From the NCBI GenBank assembly GCA_032433765.1, contig JAVIAB010000092.1, positions 104,817,779 through 104,881,778 of the forward strand: a stretch of DNA of 64,000 nucleotides, given 5' to 3'. The stretch comes from Megaustenia siamemsis. Lineage: Eukaryota; Mollusca; Gastropoda; Stylommatophora; Ariophantidae. Shown here piece by piece: positions 1 to 9,987 of the stretch (position 1 is its first letter; each line of letters starts with the position of its first letter). The position numbers and the translations under genes are program-made. Under the pieces are notes generated by a model. That model saw only the letters and a program-made list of their open reading frames with translations, was not told where the DNA came from and did no database searches.

Positions 1-1330
1 CTTTCCACAATTTCCCACATTTTCCACAAGAAAAGCTTTTACTAGCCCTGGAAAGATCGTTTATATAAAAGAAGTGATTTTTGTAAAGTAAAAGACGGAG
101 AGTTTCACTATAACTACTACCACTTCTCAGGACAATACGCAAGGCTTGCTCAGAGTCAAACTCAAAAATATCTATGTTTATTGAAAAACAATTTTCTAAG
201 AGAGGCATTTCAGCAAGAGTTACACCGTGAAAGTTACTTAACTTTAGAGAGGGGTTAAACTGTTTGAAAAGTAGTCTTGAAGCCTTCCTAACATCAGTAT
301 TTGCAGTTCCTCGATGGACAGCTAGACAACGGAAGAAGCAGAGATTATCATTGTAGATTTTAGAATTGGAGTCATTTTGAAGGATATTAATACCATGATT
401 TGATGCAATGTAGGGTGGGATATCTAGCAGACACCCTATAGGATAATCTTGAAGTTTATAAATATAAACACTCGTACTGACTAATGATTCTAAGGTATAT
501 TTGGTTGTCTCCCTGTTTTTATTTGCATACCCTAATATATCACTTTCATTTAATCTATCAACAAACGTTTCAAAATCATTTCTGTTGTTAACTAACAGGG
601 GTTTGTCTAACCCTGTCGCGTTATTCGAGCTGGCGTGAAAGTAACGCAGCCCCTGTGTCTCCTTATGTCTTAAAACTAGATGATGACTATAATTCACCTT
701 GAAACGCTTTTTCTGGGCTTGGAAGATTGGGTTTACAAGAGTCTTCCAATCTATAGGAGTATCAGGCTGATGAAATATAGTGTACGTGTCCATGTATTTG
801 GTCCTACGTTCATGTGTTCTAATAGCTAACCAGTTGTTCTTATATATCTTCTTAATATCTTGAGGTAACTTATTTAAAGAGTCTATTTCATTAATAAGTC
901 TTGGTCTCTTTGAGGGTTCTTGAGTCGAACTCTTTACTGTCCGCTTGCGTGAGGTTGTCGAGACAAGTGGGCCTGCTGGCGTTGATGGTGTTGAGGTGTC
1001 CACAGCTATGTCATGGCTAGCAAGATGCACTCGCAGAGGGCTTGCTCCAGAAAAGCTTTGTTGGCAGATATGGCAGACATAGGGGGTAGCACTGGTCTCT
1101 TTTGAAGGTACATGATCTGTTGACACAGGAGTTGGTGATGCAGGAACTACTGATACAATAGAGGCAGGATGCTCTGTCTTGATATGTTTGGCAAGATTGT
1201 CAGCTCTATTATAAATTCGTTCACAAACATCACATTTGTATTCCTGACGCCCATGTACACTAGCAACATGGCGTTTTAGGTCTCGGCTCCGGGTGAAAGT
1301 TTTGGAGCAGATATGACAAGTGTTAGACAT
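1..1330 (-). CDS. Protein-primed family B DNA polymerase, N-terminal part (left copy, cut by window edge)
   Basis: Reading leftward from an ATG at 1330-1328, this frame is open to the window edge (about 443 codons). It is the mirror copy of the 4381 ORF. It contains three C2H2 zinc fingers near the N-terminus, a basic nuclear-localisation-like stretch, and the OTU-like Cys motif D-N-L-C-F-F-R. The exonuclease and polymerase domains would lie left of the window. The start is supported by the intron acceptor immediately upstream. Whether this copy is complete cannot be seen. As a gene of a virus-like mobile element it is probably an endogenous copy rather than a host gene. Confidence 0.8.
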   Translation of the reverse strand, partial: MSNTCHICSKTFTRSRDLKRHVASVHGRQEYKCDVCERIYNRADNLAKHIKTEHPASIVSVVPASPTPVSTDHVPSKETSATPYVCHICQQSFSGASPLRVHLASHDIAVDTSTPSTPAGPLVSTTSRKRTVKSSTQEPSKRPRLINEIDSLNKLPQDIKKIYKNNWLAIRTHERRTKYMDTYTIFHQPDTPIDWKTLVNPIFQAQKKRFKVNYSHHLVLRHKETQGLRYFHASSNNATGLDKPLLVNNRNDFETFVDRLNESDILGYANKNRETTKYTLESLVSTSVYIYKLQDYPIGCLLDIPPYIASNHGINILQNDSNSKIYNDNLCFFRCLAVHRGTANTDVRKASRLLFKQFNPSLKLSNFHGVTLAEMPLLENCFSINIDIFEFDSEQALRIVLRSGSSYSETLRLLLYKNHFFYINDLSRASKSFSCGKCGKLWK

Positions 1331-1566
1331 CTGTAGAAAAGAAATTGAAACATTACAACTAAAGAGTAAAGAACAGTAAACATTACAAGAAAAGTAAACA
1401 ATGAGAACTATTGAAATTAGGTCACAAAAGTAACACGTGAATACTAATCAACCAACTTATCGAAGTTAGGTCACAAAAGTAACACGTGGATACTAAACAA
1501 CCAACTTATCGAAAACAGGTTACTAAAGTAACATACTATAATATTAAAGAACTAAGATAACACTTA
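1331..1566 (-). other. Predicted 5'-UTR intron of left polymerase copy
   Basis: Mirror image of the intron at 4145-4380: donor GTAAGTG, pyrimidine-rich tract and TTCTACAG acceptor directly before the ATG. Confidence 0.65.
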
Positions 1567-1649
1567 CTTTTTATGTGTTTGAAGGCACGAGACACGTCCG
1601 GCGGCAACAACTGTAAGCGAAAGTCTGATTAGAAGCTTCACAGTCGCGT

Positions 1650-1658
1650 TATATATAC
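1650..1658 (-). promoter_or_regulatory. TATA box of left polymerase copy
   Basis: Mirror of the TATATATAA-type box at 4053-4061, about 90 bp upstream of the predicted intron donor on the minus strand. Confidence 0.5.
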
Positions 1659-1667
1659 ACCAGAAAC

Positions 1668-1794
1668 ACCGGAAGTGTTACTAAAAATAGAACTGACCGC
1701 TGATGCAATACCGGAAGTGTTACTAAAAATAGCTTTTGACCGCTGACGTGATGCCCGTGGAGTTTCTAAAAATAGATTTTGACCTATGAGGCAA
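1668..1794. repeat. Three ~43-bp upstream repeats, left arm
   Basis: Mirror of 3917-4043. The repeats carry CTATTTTTAGTAACACTTCC-type words and GGAAGT (ETS-like) motifs next to the predicted TATA box. Confidence 0.6.
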
Positions 1795-1842
1795 TACCAG
1801 GCAATTTTATGATAGTTACGCCCCTTGACCCTTTATGAAGGG

Positions 1843-2690
1843 ACGCCCATGAAACTGTTAAAAATAGTAAATTTAACACCTAGACATACCCCAAACTTCA
1901 TTTTAGTCATCCCCGTATCAAGAATTTACATAAAAACAACTTTTGAAATTACTACCCCTGTACCCATTTTTGGCGGTTACGCCCATGAAACTGTTAAAAA
2001 TAGTAAATTTAACCTCTAGACATACCCCAAACTTTATATTAAGCATCCCCATATCAAGAATTTACATAAAAACCACTTTTGAAATTACTATCCCTGTACC
2101 CATTTTTGATGGTTACGCCCATGAAACTGTTAAAAATAGTCAATTTAACATCTAGACATACCACAAACTTTATATTAATCATCCATGTATCAAGAATTTA
2201 CATAAAAACAACTTTTGAAATTTCTACACATGTACCCATTTTTGGCGGTTACGCCCATGAAACTGTTAAAAATAGTCAATTTAACATCTAGACATACCCC
2301 AAACTTTATATTAACCATCCCCGTATCAAGAATTTACATAAAAACAACTTTTGAAATTACTACCCCTGTACCCATTTTTGGCGGTTTCGCCCATGAAACT
2401 GTTAAAAATAGTCAATTTAACATCTAGACATACCCCAAACTTTATATTAAGCATCCCCGTATCAAGAATTTACATAAAAACAACTTTTGAAATTACTACC
2501 CCTGTACCCATTTTTGGCGGTTACGCCCATGAAACTGTTAAAAATAGTCAATATAACATCTAGACATACCCCAAACTTCATTTTAGTCATCCCTGTATCA
2601 AGAATTTACATAAAAACAACTTTTGAAATTACTACCCCTGTACCCATTTTTGGCGGTTACGCCCATGAAATCGATAAAAAAATTGAAGTT
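1843..2690. repeat. 136-bp tandem repeats, left arm
   Basis: Six full 136-bp units begin at ACGCCCATGAAACTG (1843, 1979, 2115, 2251, 2387, 2523), with a diverged partial seventh at 2659. Units differ by a few bases. Because 136 = 3x45+1, the ~70-codon ORFs seen here overlap in rotating frames and are a by-product of the repeat, not genes. Confidence 0.95.
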
Positions 2691-2789
2691 TAACCTATTG
2701 GCATACATCAAACATAATATGTGACACGCCCATGTATCAAATTTGCCTAAAAAATCAACCAAAAATTAGTAGTATACAATGTCAATTAG

Positions 2790-2921
2790 CATTAGACTCT
2801 CATATAAGGAAAAACGGTAGACTCTCATATAAGGAAAAACCGCACCAAAAAATGTGCGTTGATCTGCGTGTAGAGTATTTATATAAGGATTTATGCGCGT
2901 TTGAACGCACTTTTGGGGTCC
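2790..2921. other. 132-bp spacer at the palindrome centre
   Basis: This is the only single-copy DNA between the two arms. It contains two direct 25-bp copies (from 2793 and 2818) that include the words AGACTCTCATATAAGG. It also holds a separated inverted pair, GTGCGTT at 2854-2860 and AACGCAC at 2904-2910, inside slightly longer imperfect complementarity. A non-zero, structured spacer argues against the simplest sequencing fold-back artefact, which would leave almost no spacer. Confidence 0.85.
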
Positions 2922-3020
2922 CTAATTGACATTGTATACTACTAATTTTTGGTTGATTTTTTAGGCAAATTTGATACATGGGCGTGTCACATATTATGTT
3001 TGATGTATGCCAATAGGTTA

Positions 3021-3868
3021 AACTTCAATTTTTTTATCGATTTCATGGGCGTAACCGCCAAAAATGGGTACAGGGGTAGTAATTTCAAAAGTTGTTTTTA
3101 TGTAAATTCTTGATACAGGGATGACTAAAATGAAGTTTGGGGTATGTCTAGATGTTATATTGACTATTTTTAACAGTTTCATGGGCGTAACCGCCAAAAA
3201 TGGGTACAGGGGTAGTAATTTCAAAAGTTGTTTTTATGTAAATTCTTGATACGGGGATGCTTAATATAAAGTTTGGGGTATGTCTAGATGTTAAATTGAC
3301 TATTTTTAACAGTTTCATGGGCGAAACCGCCAAAAATGGGTACAGGGGTAGTAATTTCAAAAGTTGTTTTTATGTAAATTCTTGATACGGGGATGGTTAA
3401 TATAAAGTTTGGGGTATGTCTAGATGTTAAATTGACTATTTTTAACAGTTTCATGGGCGTAACCGCCAAAAATGGGTACATGTGTAGAAATTTCAAAAGT
3501 TGTTTTTATGTAAATTCTTGATACATGGATGATTAATATAAAGTTTGTGGTATGTCTAGATGTTAAATTGACTATTTTTAACAGTTTCATGGGCGTAACC
3601 ATCAAAAATGGGTACAGGGATAGTAATTTCAAAAGTGGTTTTTATGTAAATTCTTGATATGGGGATGCTTAATATAAAGTTTGGGGTATGTCTAGAGGTT
3701 AAATTTACTATTTTTAACAGTTTCATGGGCGTAACCGCCAAAAATGGGTACAGGGGTAGTAATTTCAAAAGTTGTTTTTATGTAAATTCTTGATACGGGG
3801 ATGACTAAAATGAAGTTTGGGGTATGTCTAGGTGTTAAATTTACTATTTTTAACAGTTTCATGGGCGT
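3021..3868. repeat. 136-bp tandem repeats, right arm
   Basis: Exact mirror of the left-arm array, with the same order of variant units. Matching variants in the same order mean that the arms were copied from one another after the array had diversified. Confidence 0.95.
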
Positions 3869-3916
3869 CCCTTCATAAAGGGTCAAGGGGCGTAACTATC
3901 ATAAAATTGCCTGGTA

Positions 3917-4043
3917 TTGCCTCATAGGTCAAAATCTATTTTTAGAAACTCCACGGGCATCACGTCAGCGGTCAAAAGCTATTTTTAGTAACACTTCCGG
4001 TATTGCATCAGCGGTCAGTTCTATTTTTAGTAACACTTCCGGT
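3917..4043. repeat. Three ~43-bp upstream repeats, right arm
   Basis: Three imperfect copies of a unit containing GGTCA, a CTATTTTTAG block and, in the two promoter-proximal copies, CACTTCCGG. They end about 10 bp before the TATA box, so they may be promoter elements. Role inferred only from position. Confidence 0.6.
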
Positions 4044-4052
4044 GTTTCTGGT

Positions 4053-4061
4053 GTATATATA
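4053..4061 (+). promoter_or_regulatory. TATA box of polymerase gene
   Basis: GTATATATAA lies about 90 bp before the 5'-UTR splice donor and ~320 bp before the ATG. A start site near 4085-4095 is plausible. Prediction from sequence only. Confidence 0.5.
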
Positions 4062-4144
4062 ACGCGACTGTGAAGCTTCTAATCAGACTTTCGCTTACAG
4101 TTGTTGCCGCCGGACGTGTCTCGTGCCTTCAAACACATAAAAAG

Positions 4145-4380
4145 TAAGTGTTATCTTAGTTCTTTAATATTATAGTATGTTACTTTAGTAACCTGTTTTC
4201 GATAAGTTGGTTGTTTAGTATCCACGTGTTACTTTTGTGACCTAACTTCGATAAGTTGGTTGATTAGTATTCACGTGTTACTTTTGTGACCTAATTTCAA
4301 TAGTTCTCATTGTTTACTTTTCTTGTAATGTTTACTGTTCTTTACTCTTTAGTTGTAATGTTTCAATTTCTTTTCTACAG
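4145..4380 (+). other. Predicted 5'-UTR intron of polymerase gene
   Basis: The donor GTAAGTG at 4145 follows an A-rich exon end. A pyrimidine-rich tract ends in TTTTCTACAG at 4380, immediately before ATG 4381. This 236-bp intron supports 4381 as the start codon and indicates transcription by host Pol II with splicing. Confidence 0.65.
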
Positions 4381-6417
4381 ATGTCTAACACTTGTCATAT
4401 CTGCTCCAAAACTTTCACCCGGAGCCGAGACCTAAAACGCCATGTTGCTAGTGTACATGGGCGTCAGGAATACAAATGTGATGTTTGTGAACGAATTTAT
4501 AATAGAGCTGACAATCTTGCCAAACATATCAAGACAGAGCATCCTGCCTCTATTGTATCAGTAGTTCCTGCATCACCAACTCCTGTGTCAACAGATCATG
4601 TACCTTCAAAAGAGACCAGTGCTACCCCCTATGTCTGCCATATCTGCCAACAAAGCTTTTCTGGAGCAAGCCCTCTGCGAGTGCATCTTGCTAGCCATGA
4701 CATAGCTGTGGACACCTCAACACCATCAACGCCAGCAGGCCCACTTGTCTCGACAACCTCACGCAAGCGGACAGTAAAGAGTTCGACTCAAGAACCCTCA
4801 AAGAGACCAAGACTTATTAATGAAATAGACTCTTTAAATAAGTTACCTCAAGATATTAAGAAGATATATAAGAACAACTGGTTAGCTATTAGAACACATG
4901 AACGTAGGACCAAATACATGGACACGTACACTATATTTCATCAGCCTGATACTCCTATAGATTGGAAGACTCTTGTAAACCCAATCTTCCAAGCCCAGAA
5001 AAAGCGTTTCAAGGTGAATTATAGTCATCATCTAGTTTTAAGACATAAGGAGACACAGGGGCTGCGTTACTTTCACGCCAGCTCGAATAACGCGACAGGG
5101 TTAGACAAACCCCTGTTAGTTAACAACAGAAATGATTTTGAAACGTTTGTTGATAGATTAAATGAAAGTGATATATTAGGGTATGCAAATAAAAACAGGG
5201 AGACAACCAAATATACCTTAGAATCATTAGTCAGTACGAGTGTTTATATTTATAAACTTCAAGATTATCCTATAGGGTGTCTGCTAGATATCCCACCCTA
5301 CATTGCATCAAATCATGGTATTAATATCCTTCAAAATGACTCCAATTCTAAAATCTACAATGATAATCTCTGCTTCTTCCGTTGTCTAGCTGTCCATCGA
5401 GGAACTGCAAATACTGATGTTAGGAAGGCTTCAAGACTACTTTTCAAACAGTTTAACCCCTCTCTAAAGTTAAGTAACTTTCACGGTGTAACTCTTGCTG
5501 AAATGCCTCTCTTAGAAAATTGTTTTTCAATAAACATAGATATTTTTGAGTTTGACTCTGAGCAAGCCTTGCGTATTGTCCTGAGAAGTGGTAGTAGTTA
5601 TAGTGAAACTCTCCGTCTTTTACTTTACAAAAATCACTTCTTTTATATAAACGATCTTTCCAGGGCTAGTAAAAGCTTTTCTTGTGGAAAATGTGGGAAA
5701 TTGTGGAAAGAGTTTTGGCGTATGGATAAGCACGAAAAAACGTGTAATGGGGATATGGCTGTAGAGACATATAAAGGTGGTGTTTATTCTTCACCTGAAA
5801 GTGTATGGGACGCAATCAGCGCTGAAGGAATAAGTACTCCAGCGTGTTTTATTTACCCATTCAGGGCGACATTCGATTATGAATGTTACTTTGATAATGG
5901 TAATGTTCCCAAAGAGACGCACTCGACTACCTTTGTAGCTAAACACGTCCCTCTCTCCTGCTCTATAGCGTCAAATGTCCCCGGGTGGGAGGGCCCAATA
6001 TGCTTCATAACGAAGGGTGACCCACAGGTTTTAGTTAGTCAGATGGTTGATTATCTCACTGGTATAGCTGCTAAGGCATACTCGTTGTTGCGAGCTCGGT
6101 TTGAAAGTATTTTTACTCAACTCCATGCTCTGAATAAAGACAAGATAGTAGTTAGGTTTGATGAGTATTTAAAAGAGCTTCCAGTAATAGGGTTTAACTC
6201 GGGGAAATATGACGTCAACGTCATTAAACCTTATTTAATAAAGCACTTCATGGATGCCACTGCCCAAGTGGGTGAAGAAGAAGAAGAAGAAGAAGAAGAA
6301 GAAGAAGAGGAAGATAAAATGGACGTAGACTACAAAGTACCAAAACCGTTCAAGTTTATAGTTAAAAGAAACAATAACTTTATGTGTATTGCAACGCCGA
6401 ATCTAAAATTCTTATAG
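4381..6417 (+). pseudogene. Protein-primed family B DNA polymerase, first reading frame: zinc fingers, OTU-like region, exonuclease
   Basis: First 678 codons of a PolB of the Polinton/Maverick/adintovirus type. Seen: C2H2 fingers at residues 5-26, 33-54 and 86-106; a basic NLS-like segment near 128-145; an OTU-like motif D-N-L-C-F-F-R with C331, and H419 in an N-H-F-F-Y-I context; a fourth Cys/His finger near 433-455. Exo I (D-Y-E) lies near 499-501 and Exo II (N-S-G-K-Y-D) near 606-611. A Glu run (about 632-645) precedes the frame end. The frame stops at 6417, just before the Exo III and polymerase motifs, which continue in the next frame; hence a break here. Family PolBs replicate linear genomes from a terminal protein. 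The OTU assignment is inferred from motif shape only. Confidence 0.85.
6274..6315 (+). repeat. GAA codon repeat inside polymerase ORF
   Basis: An in-frame (GAA)n run encodes a poly-Glu stretch between Exo II and the frame break. Such runs are slippage-prone, but the break itself lies about 90 bp downstream. Confidence 0.9.
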
Positions 6418-8699
6418 TAAACTATCTAGCCCCCGGGTTTAGCTATAGTAAATATCTGGCCGCTTATAAGATTAGTGAGACAAAGGGTTACTTTTGTTAT
6501 GAATATATAGACGACCCCCAAAAGTTGGAGGAGACAGAACTACCCCCACACGAAGCGTTTTATTCGTCGTTAAAAAATTCCAATATTTCCGAGGAGGAGT
6601 ATGCTCTGTGCAAAAAGGTATGGCAGGACAATAACATGACCACACTTAGGGACTTTTTGGTGTGGTATAACAACAAAGATGTAGTCCCATTCTTAGAAGC
6701 CTTGGAGCAGCAGGTTCGCTTTTATGGGGAGCGGGGTGTAGACTGTTTTAAAGACGCCATTTCGGTTCCGGGTGTTTGTTTAAAGTATCTTTTTAAGACC
6801 ATTGATAGGGGTGTAATGTTTAGTTTATGTTCGAGCAAACAGGCGAGTCTACACAAAATGATTAGAGATAATATCGTTGGGGGTCCCTCTATAATTTTCC
6901 ATAGGTATCACGAGGTAGACAAAACGCTTATTAGGGGCGGAAAGGTAGTCAAATCCATCCAAGGTTACGATGCCAACGCGTTGTATCTTTGGGCTCTGAT
7001 GAACCCAATGCCAACAGATTACCCAATTATTAGAAGAATGGAGACCGGGTTTAGGGTCGAAAAAGATAACTATTATGTCCAACAAAGTAGAGAGTGGCTA
7101 ACGTGGGTCGCCTACCAAAAAGGGGTGGAGTTGAAAACTCAGTTTAATGGAAGGGAGTTTCGGTTAGGTGATAGAAACATCCCCGTGGATGGGTGGGATA
7201 AATCCAATAGAAGAGGCTACAATTTTCATGGTTGTCTGTACCATGGTCACAAAGACTGTCCCCTCACCAAAGATAAAGAAAGAAACCCTGTTAATAATAA
7301 GCCATTGTTCGAGCTGTTTGAAAAAACATGTGAGATACACACCTACCTAACTGAGGAAGTAAAAGTTCCAGTAGAAGTTATGTGGGAATGTGAGTGGCAG
7401 GCTCTGAAAAAGGCTGACCCAACCATTAGGGCTTTCCTTTCTAAAGCCATCCCTAGAGCTAGACCCTCTTACTCTAAAGAAGGGCTCCCTCTCAGTGATA
7501 AACAGATTCTGGCTTCTGTTTCAGATGGGACATGTTTTGGTTTAGTGGAATGTGATCTACACGTCCCCGACCGTCTGAAGGAACATTTCAGTGAGATGAC
7601 TCCAATTTTCAAAAATATTGACGTCACGCGTGCTGATATTGGTCCGTTTATGGGTGAATATGCCCTCAAACATAACTTGTTGTCAACCCCTCGTCGCACC
7701 CTAATAGGTAGTTATGTCGGGGAAAAAATTTTGTTGGCAACACCGCTGTTAAAGTGGTATTTAGACCACGGATTGGAGGTAACAAAAATTTATCAAGTGA
7801 TAGAATATCAACCGTCTAGTTGTTTTAAAAAGTTTGGAGAAATGGTTTCTGACGCTAGGCGGGCTGGTGATCTAGACGAAAGTCAATCTATAGTAAGCGA
7901 TACGATGAAGCTCTTAGGAAACTCAGCCTACGGGAAGACTCTAACCAATAAGGCCAATCATAGCGCTGTCTCGTACGTTCAGGGGGATGAGATATCGAAA
8001 ATGGTTAATAGTTCCCGGTTTAAAAAGATGACTGAAATAGGGGAGGATCTTTTTGAAATTGAGATGGAGAAAAAGAAAACTGTTTGGGACTTACCCCTAC
8101 AAATCGGTTTCTTCGTCTATCAATATGCAAAACTTCGTATGTTAGATTTTTATTTCGAGTTCTTAGATAAGTTTGTAGATAGGTCCAACTTTCAGTTATG
8201 TGAAACAGATACTGATAGTTTATACTTGGCGTTAAGTGCACCTAAGCTAGAGGATATAGTTAAGTCAGGTCTGCGGGATGAGTTTAATAGTGTATATAAA
8301 GACTGGTTTCCTGCCGAGTTTTGCGATGAACATACTAGCAAGACAGACTGTATAAACTGTAAGGGTGTTAAAGCATACACCAAACGAACGCCCGGGCTTT
8401 TTAAACTAGAGTACGAAGGGACAGCTCTTGTTAGCTTATGTAGTAAGACGTACCATTGTAGTGGGGATTACGATAAAATCAGTTGTAAAGGGCTAAGCAA
8501 GCAACACAACAAATTAGATAAAGATATGTTTTTAGAGGTTCTCGCCACGCAAAAGGCCAAGGGTGGGAAAAATGTAGGTTTCAAAGTCTTAAATAATTCC
8601 ATATTTTCCTACAGTCAAACAAGAAATGCTCTTTCCTATTTCTATATAAAAAGAAAGGTAGCTGATGATAACGTCTCGACTACGCCTCTAGATATTTAA
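6384..8699 (+). pseudogene. Protein-primed family B DNA polymerase, second reading frame: Exo III and catalytic core
   Basis: 771 codons continuing the same protein in the -1 frame relative to the first part. The ATG at 6384 is only the first Met in this frame and is probably not a real start. Seen: Exo III-like W-Y-N-N-K-D-V near residue 94; PolB motif A Y-D-A-N-A-L-Y-L near 195; motif B K-L-L-G-N-S-A-Y-G near 509; motif C D-T-D-S near 608; and the K/T-P-G-L-F-K-L-E block near 669. The catalytic residues are all present and there is no internal stop, so damage is limited to one frame break around 6405-6417. That fits a recent inactivation, a base-calling error, or, less likely, programmed frameshifting: I see no canonical X-XXY-YYZ slippery site there. 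The stop at 8699 is followed by poly(A) signals. Confidence 0.88.
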
Positions 8700-8899
8700 C
8701 TCTTTACACTACCAGCTTAGCCTAACCAGGAATCTCTAACAGTTTCACCCCTTATGATTCATCGACGCCACATAGCTAAGCAGACATCCAACTACATAGG
8801 TATAACTAAATGTTATCCTTGTACTATATATTTACTTCGTGTACTGAATATTTTTGTAATGTTATATAATATCAATGTATGTTATACACCTATTGAGAT

Positions 8900-8913
8900 A
8901 ATAAAAGAATAAA
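8900..8913 (+). terminator. Poly(A) signals of polymerase gene
   Basis: Two AATAAA hexamers (8900-8905 and 8908-8913) about 200 bp after the polymerase stop, followed by a T/G-rich stretch. Confidence 0.6.
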
Positions 8914-9944
8914 ATATATCTTTGTCTTCTGTTTTATATTGATTGTTTTTCATTGATGTTGTATAATCTACTAACCTATCACTAACGATCAAGTACATAA
9001 AGAACTCCAAAGTCAGCATACACCAGACATAAACAGGTCACTTCCGGGGTCACTGGGACCAGCGGTCACGGTTAACTCCCCCTGCGCCTACAGTACATTA
9101 GGCGCGCCGCGCGCCTACTATATATCTTTGTTAATTTACGGGTCAAATACTAATCAAATCCTTCCTGATATACTACTCACGTGTCACCCAGAAGTTAGAA
9201 ATCATAAAATTACAACATCCACATAGGTTTAATATTGTTTAGTACATAAACGAATGTCTACATGATAGTGTTAATTCTGTGTCGTCACTTATCATCTAAT
9301 ATATCCCATTCGAGAATCAGAGTTCACCCGTCTTGTACAAACATATTTGCCATCAGGATGACGCCGATATCTGATCAACTGGGAAAGGCCCCGCGGATGT
9401 AAATAGTTTGTGAACCACTTGCATATGGTATTTGTATCGATATTTTATTTAATCAGCAGAAAAATTGTGTTAATGTGTGAAAGCAGTACACTAGGACTGT
9501 TATTTAAAATATTGACCATATTTATGTCTTACCTGATGGTCCGAATCTACAGCTTGTTAATTTTAATACAATAAAAAATGTTTAATCCTACTGATATATC
9601 TCATCACATTATAGTGCATCGTCCACCAACACCATGTGAGATAGGTCTAAATCACGAATTCATATTTATTTAAATGTTATTTGTTTCATGTCGTGAGATA
9701 GACTACTACTTTTGTTTTGGTATCATGTATCATGCAAGAGGGAATAATATTATTGCAAGTCTCTGTATCGGGCTGTTAAACCGATTATTAGAAAGACTTT
9801 TGGAATATATCTTGATATAAAATCACAAAGTTGTCCCATTGACAACCTGACATCGTTTATAATCTCGCTGTAGCTACTTCTCTGTGGTTGCCGGTATCAA
9901 TCTAGGATCGATTTATCATTACCTTGAAACCCAAAATCATGACG

Positions 9945-9949
<5 letters not shown>
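8914..9949. other. No gene seen; possible element flank
   Basis: AT-rich, without a coding pattern. Near 9040-9070 the words CACTTCCGG and CAGCGGTCA occur in the same order as in the promoter repeats at 3960-4040. This may be part of the same element on its other side. A palindromic GGCGCGCCGCGCGCC run lies close by at about 9100. Confidence 0.4.

Positions 9950-9982
<33 letters not shown>
9950..9982. repeat. (GA)n microsatellite
   Basis: Uninterrupted GA dinucleotides, followed within 25 bp by a G-run near 10004-10014. Confidence 0.95.

Positions 9983-9987
<5 letters not shown>

Larger units (their letters stand above)
1..2789. repeat. Left arm of giant inverted repeat
   Basis: Bases 1-2789 are the reverse complement of 2922-5710; paired positions add up to 5711. 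I checked many separated stretches (the first 30 bases, the 1380s, 1620-1680, all 136-bp repeats, 2781-2789) and every one matched. I did not compare every base. Pairing stops at 2789/2922, where C faces C. The arm continues beyond the left window edge, so its true length is unknown. It carries an antisense copy of the polymerase 5' end, its intron and promoter, and six 136-bp repeats. It could be one half of a palindromic element, two elements head to head, or an assembly artefact. Confidence 0.95.
2922..5710. repeat. Right arm of giant inverted repeat
   Basis: Reverse complement of the left arm. 5710 is only where the window cuts the partner, so the duplication may extend further into the polymerase gene. 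The arm includes the 136-bp repeats (3053-3868), upstream repeats, TATA box, 5'-UTR intron and about the first 443 codons of the polymerase ORF. Confidence 0.95.

Noticed and set aside
1825..2693. Series of overlapping ~70-codon ORFs
   Set aside because: Produced by the 136-bp tandem repeat in rotating frames; mirrored on the other strand in the right arm.
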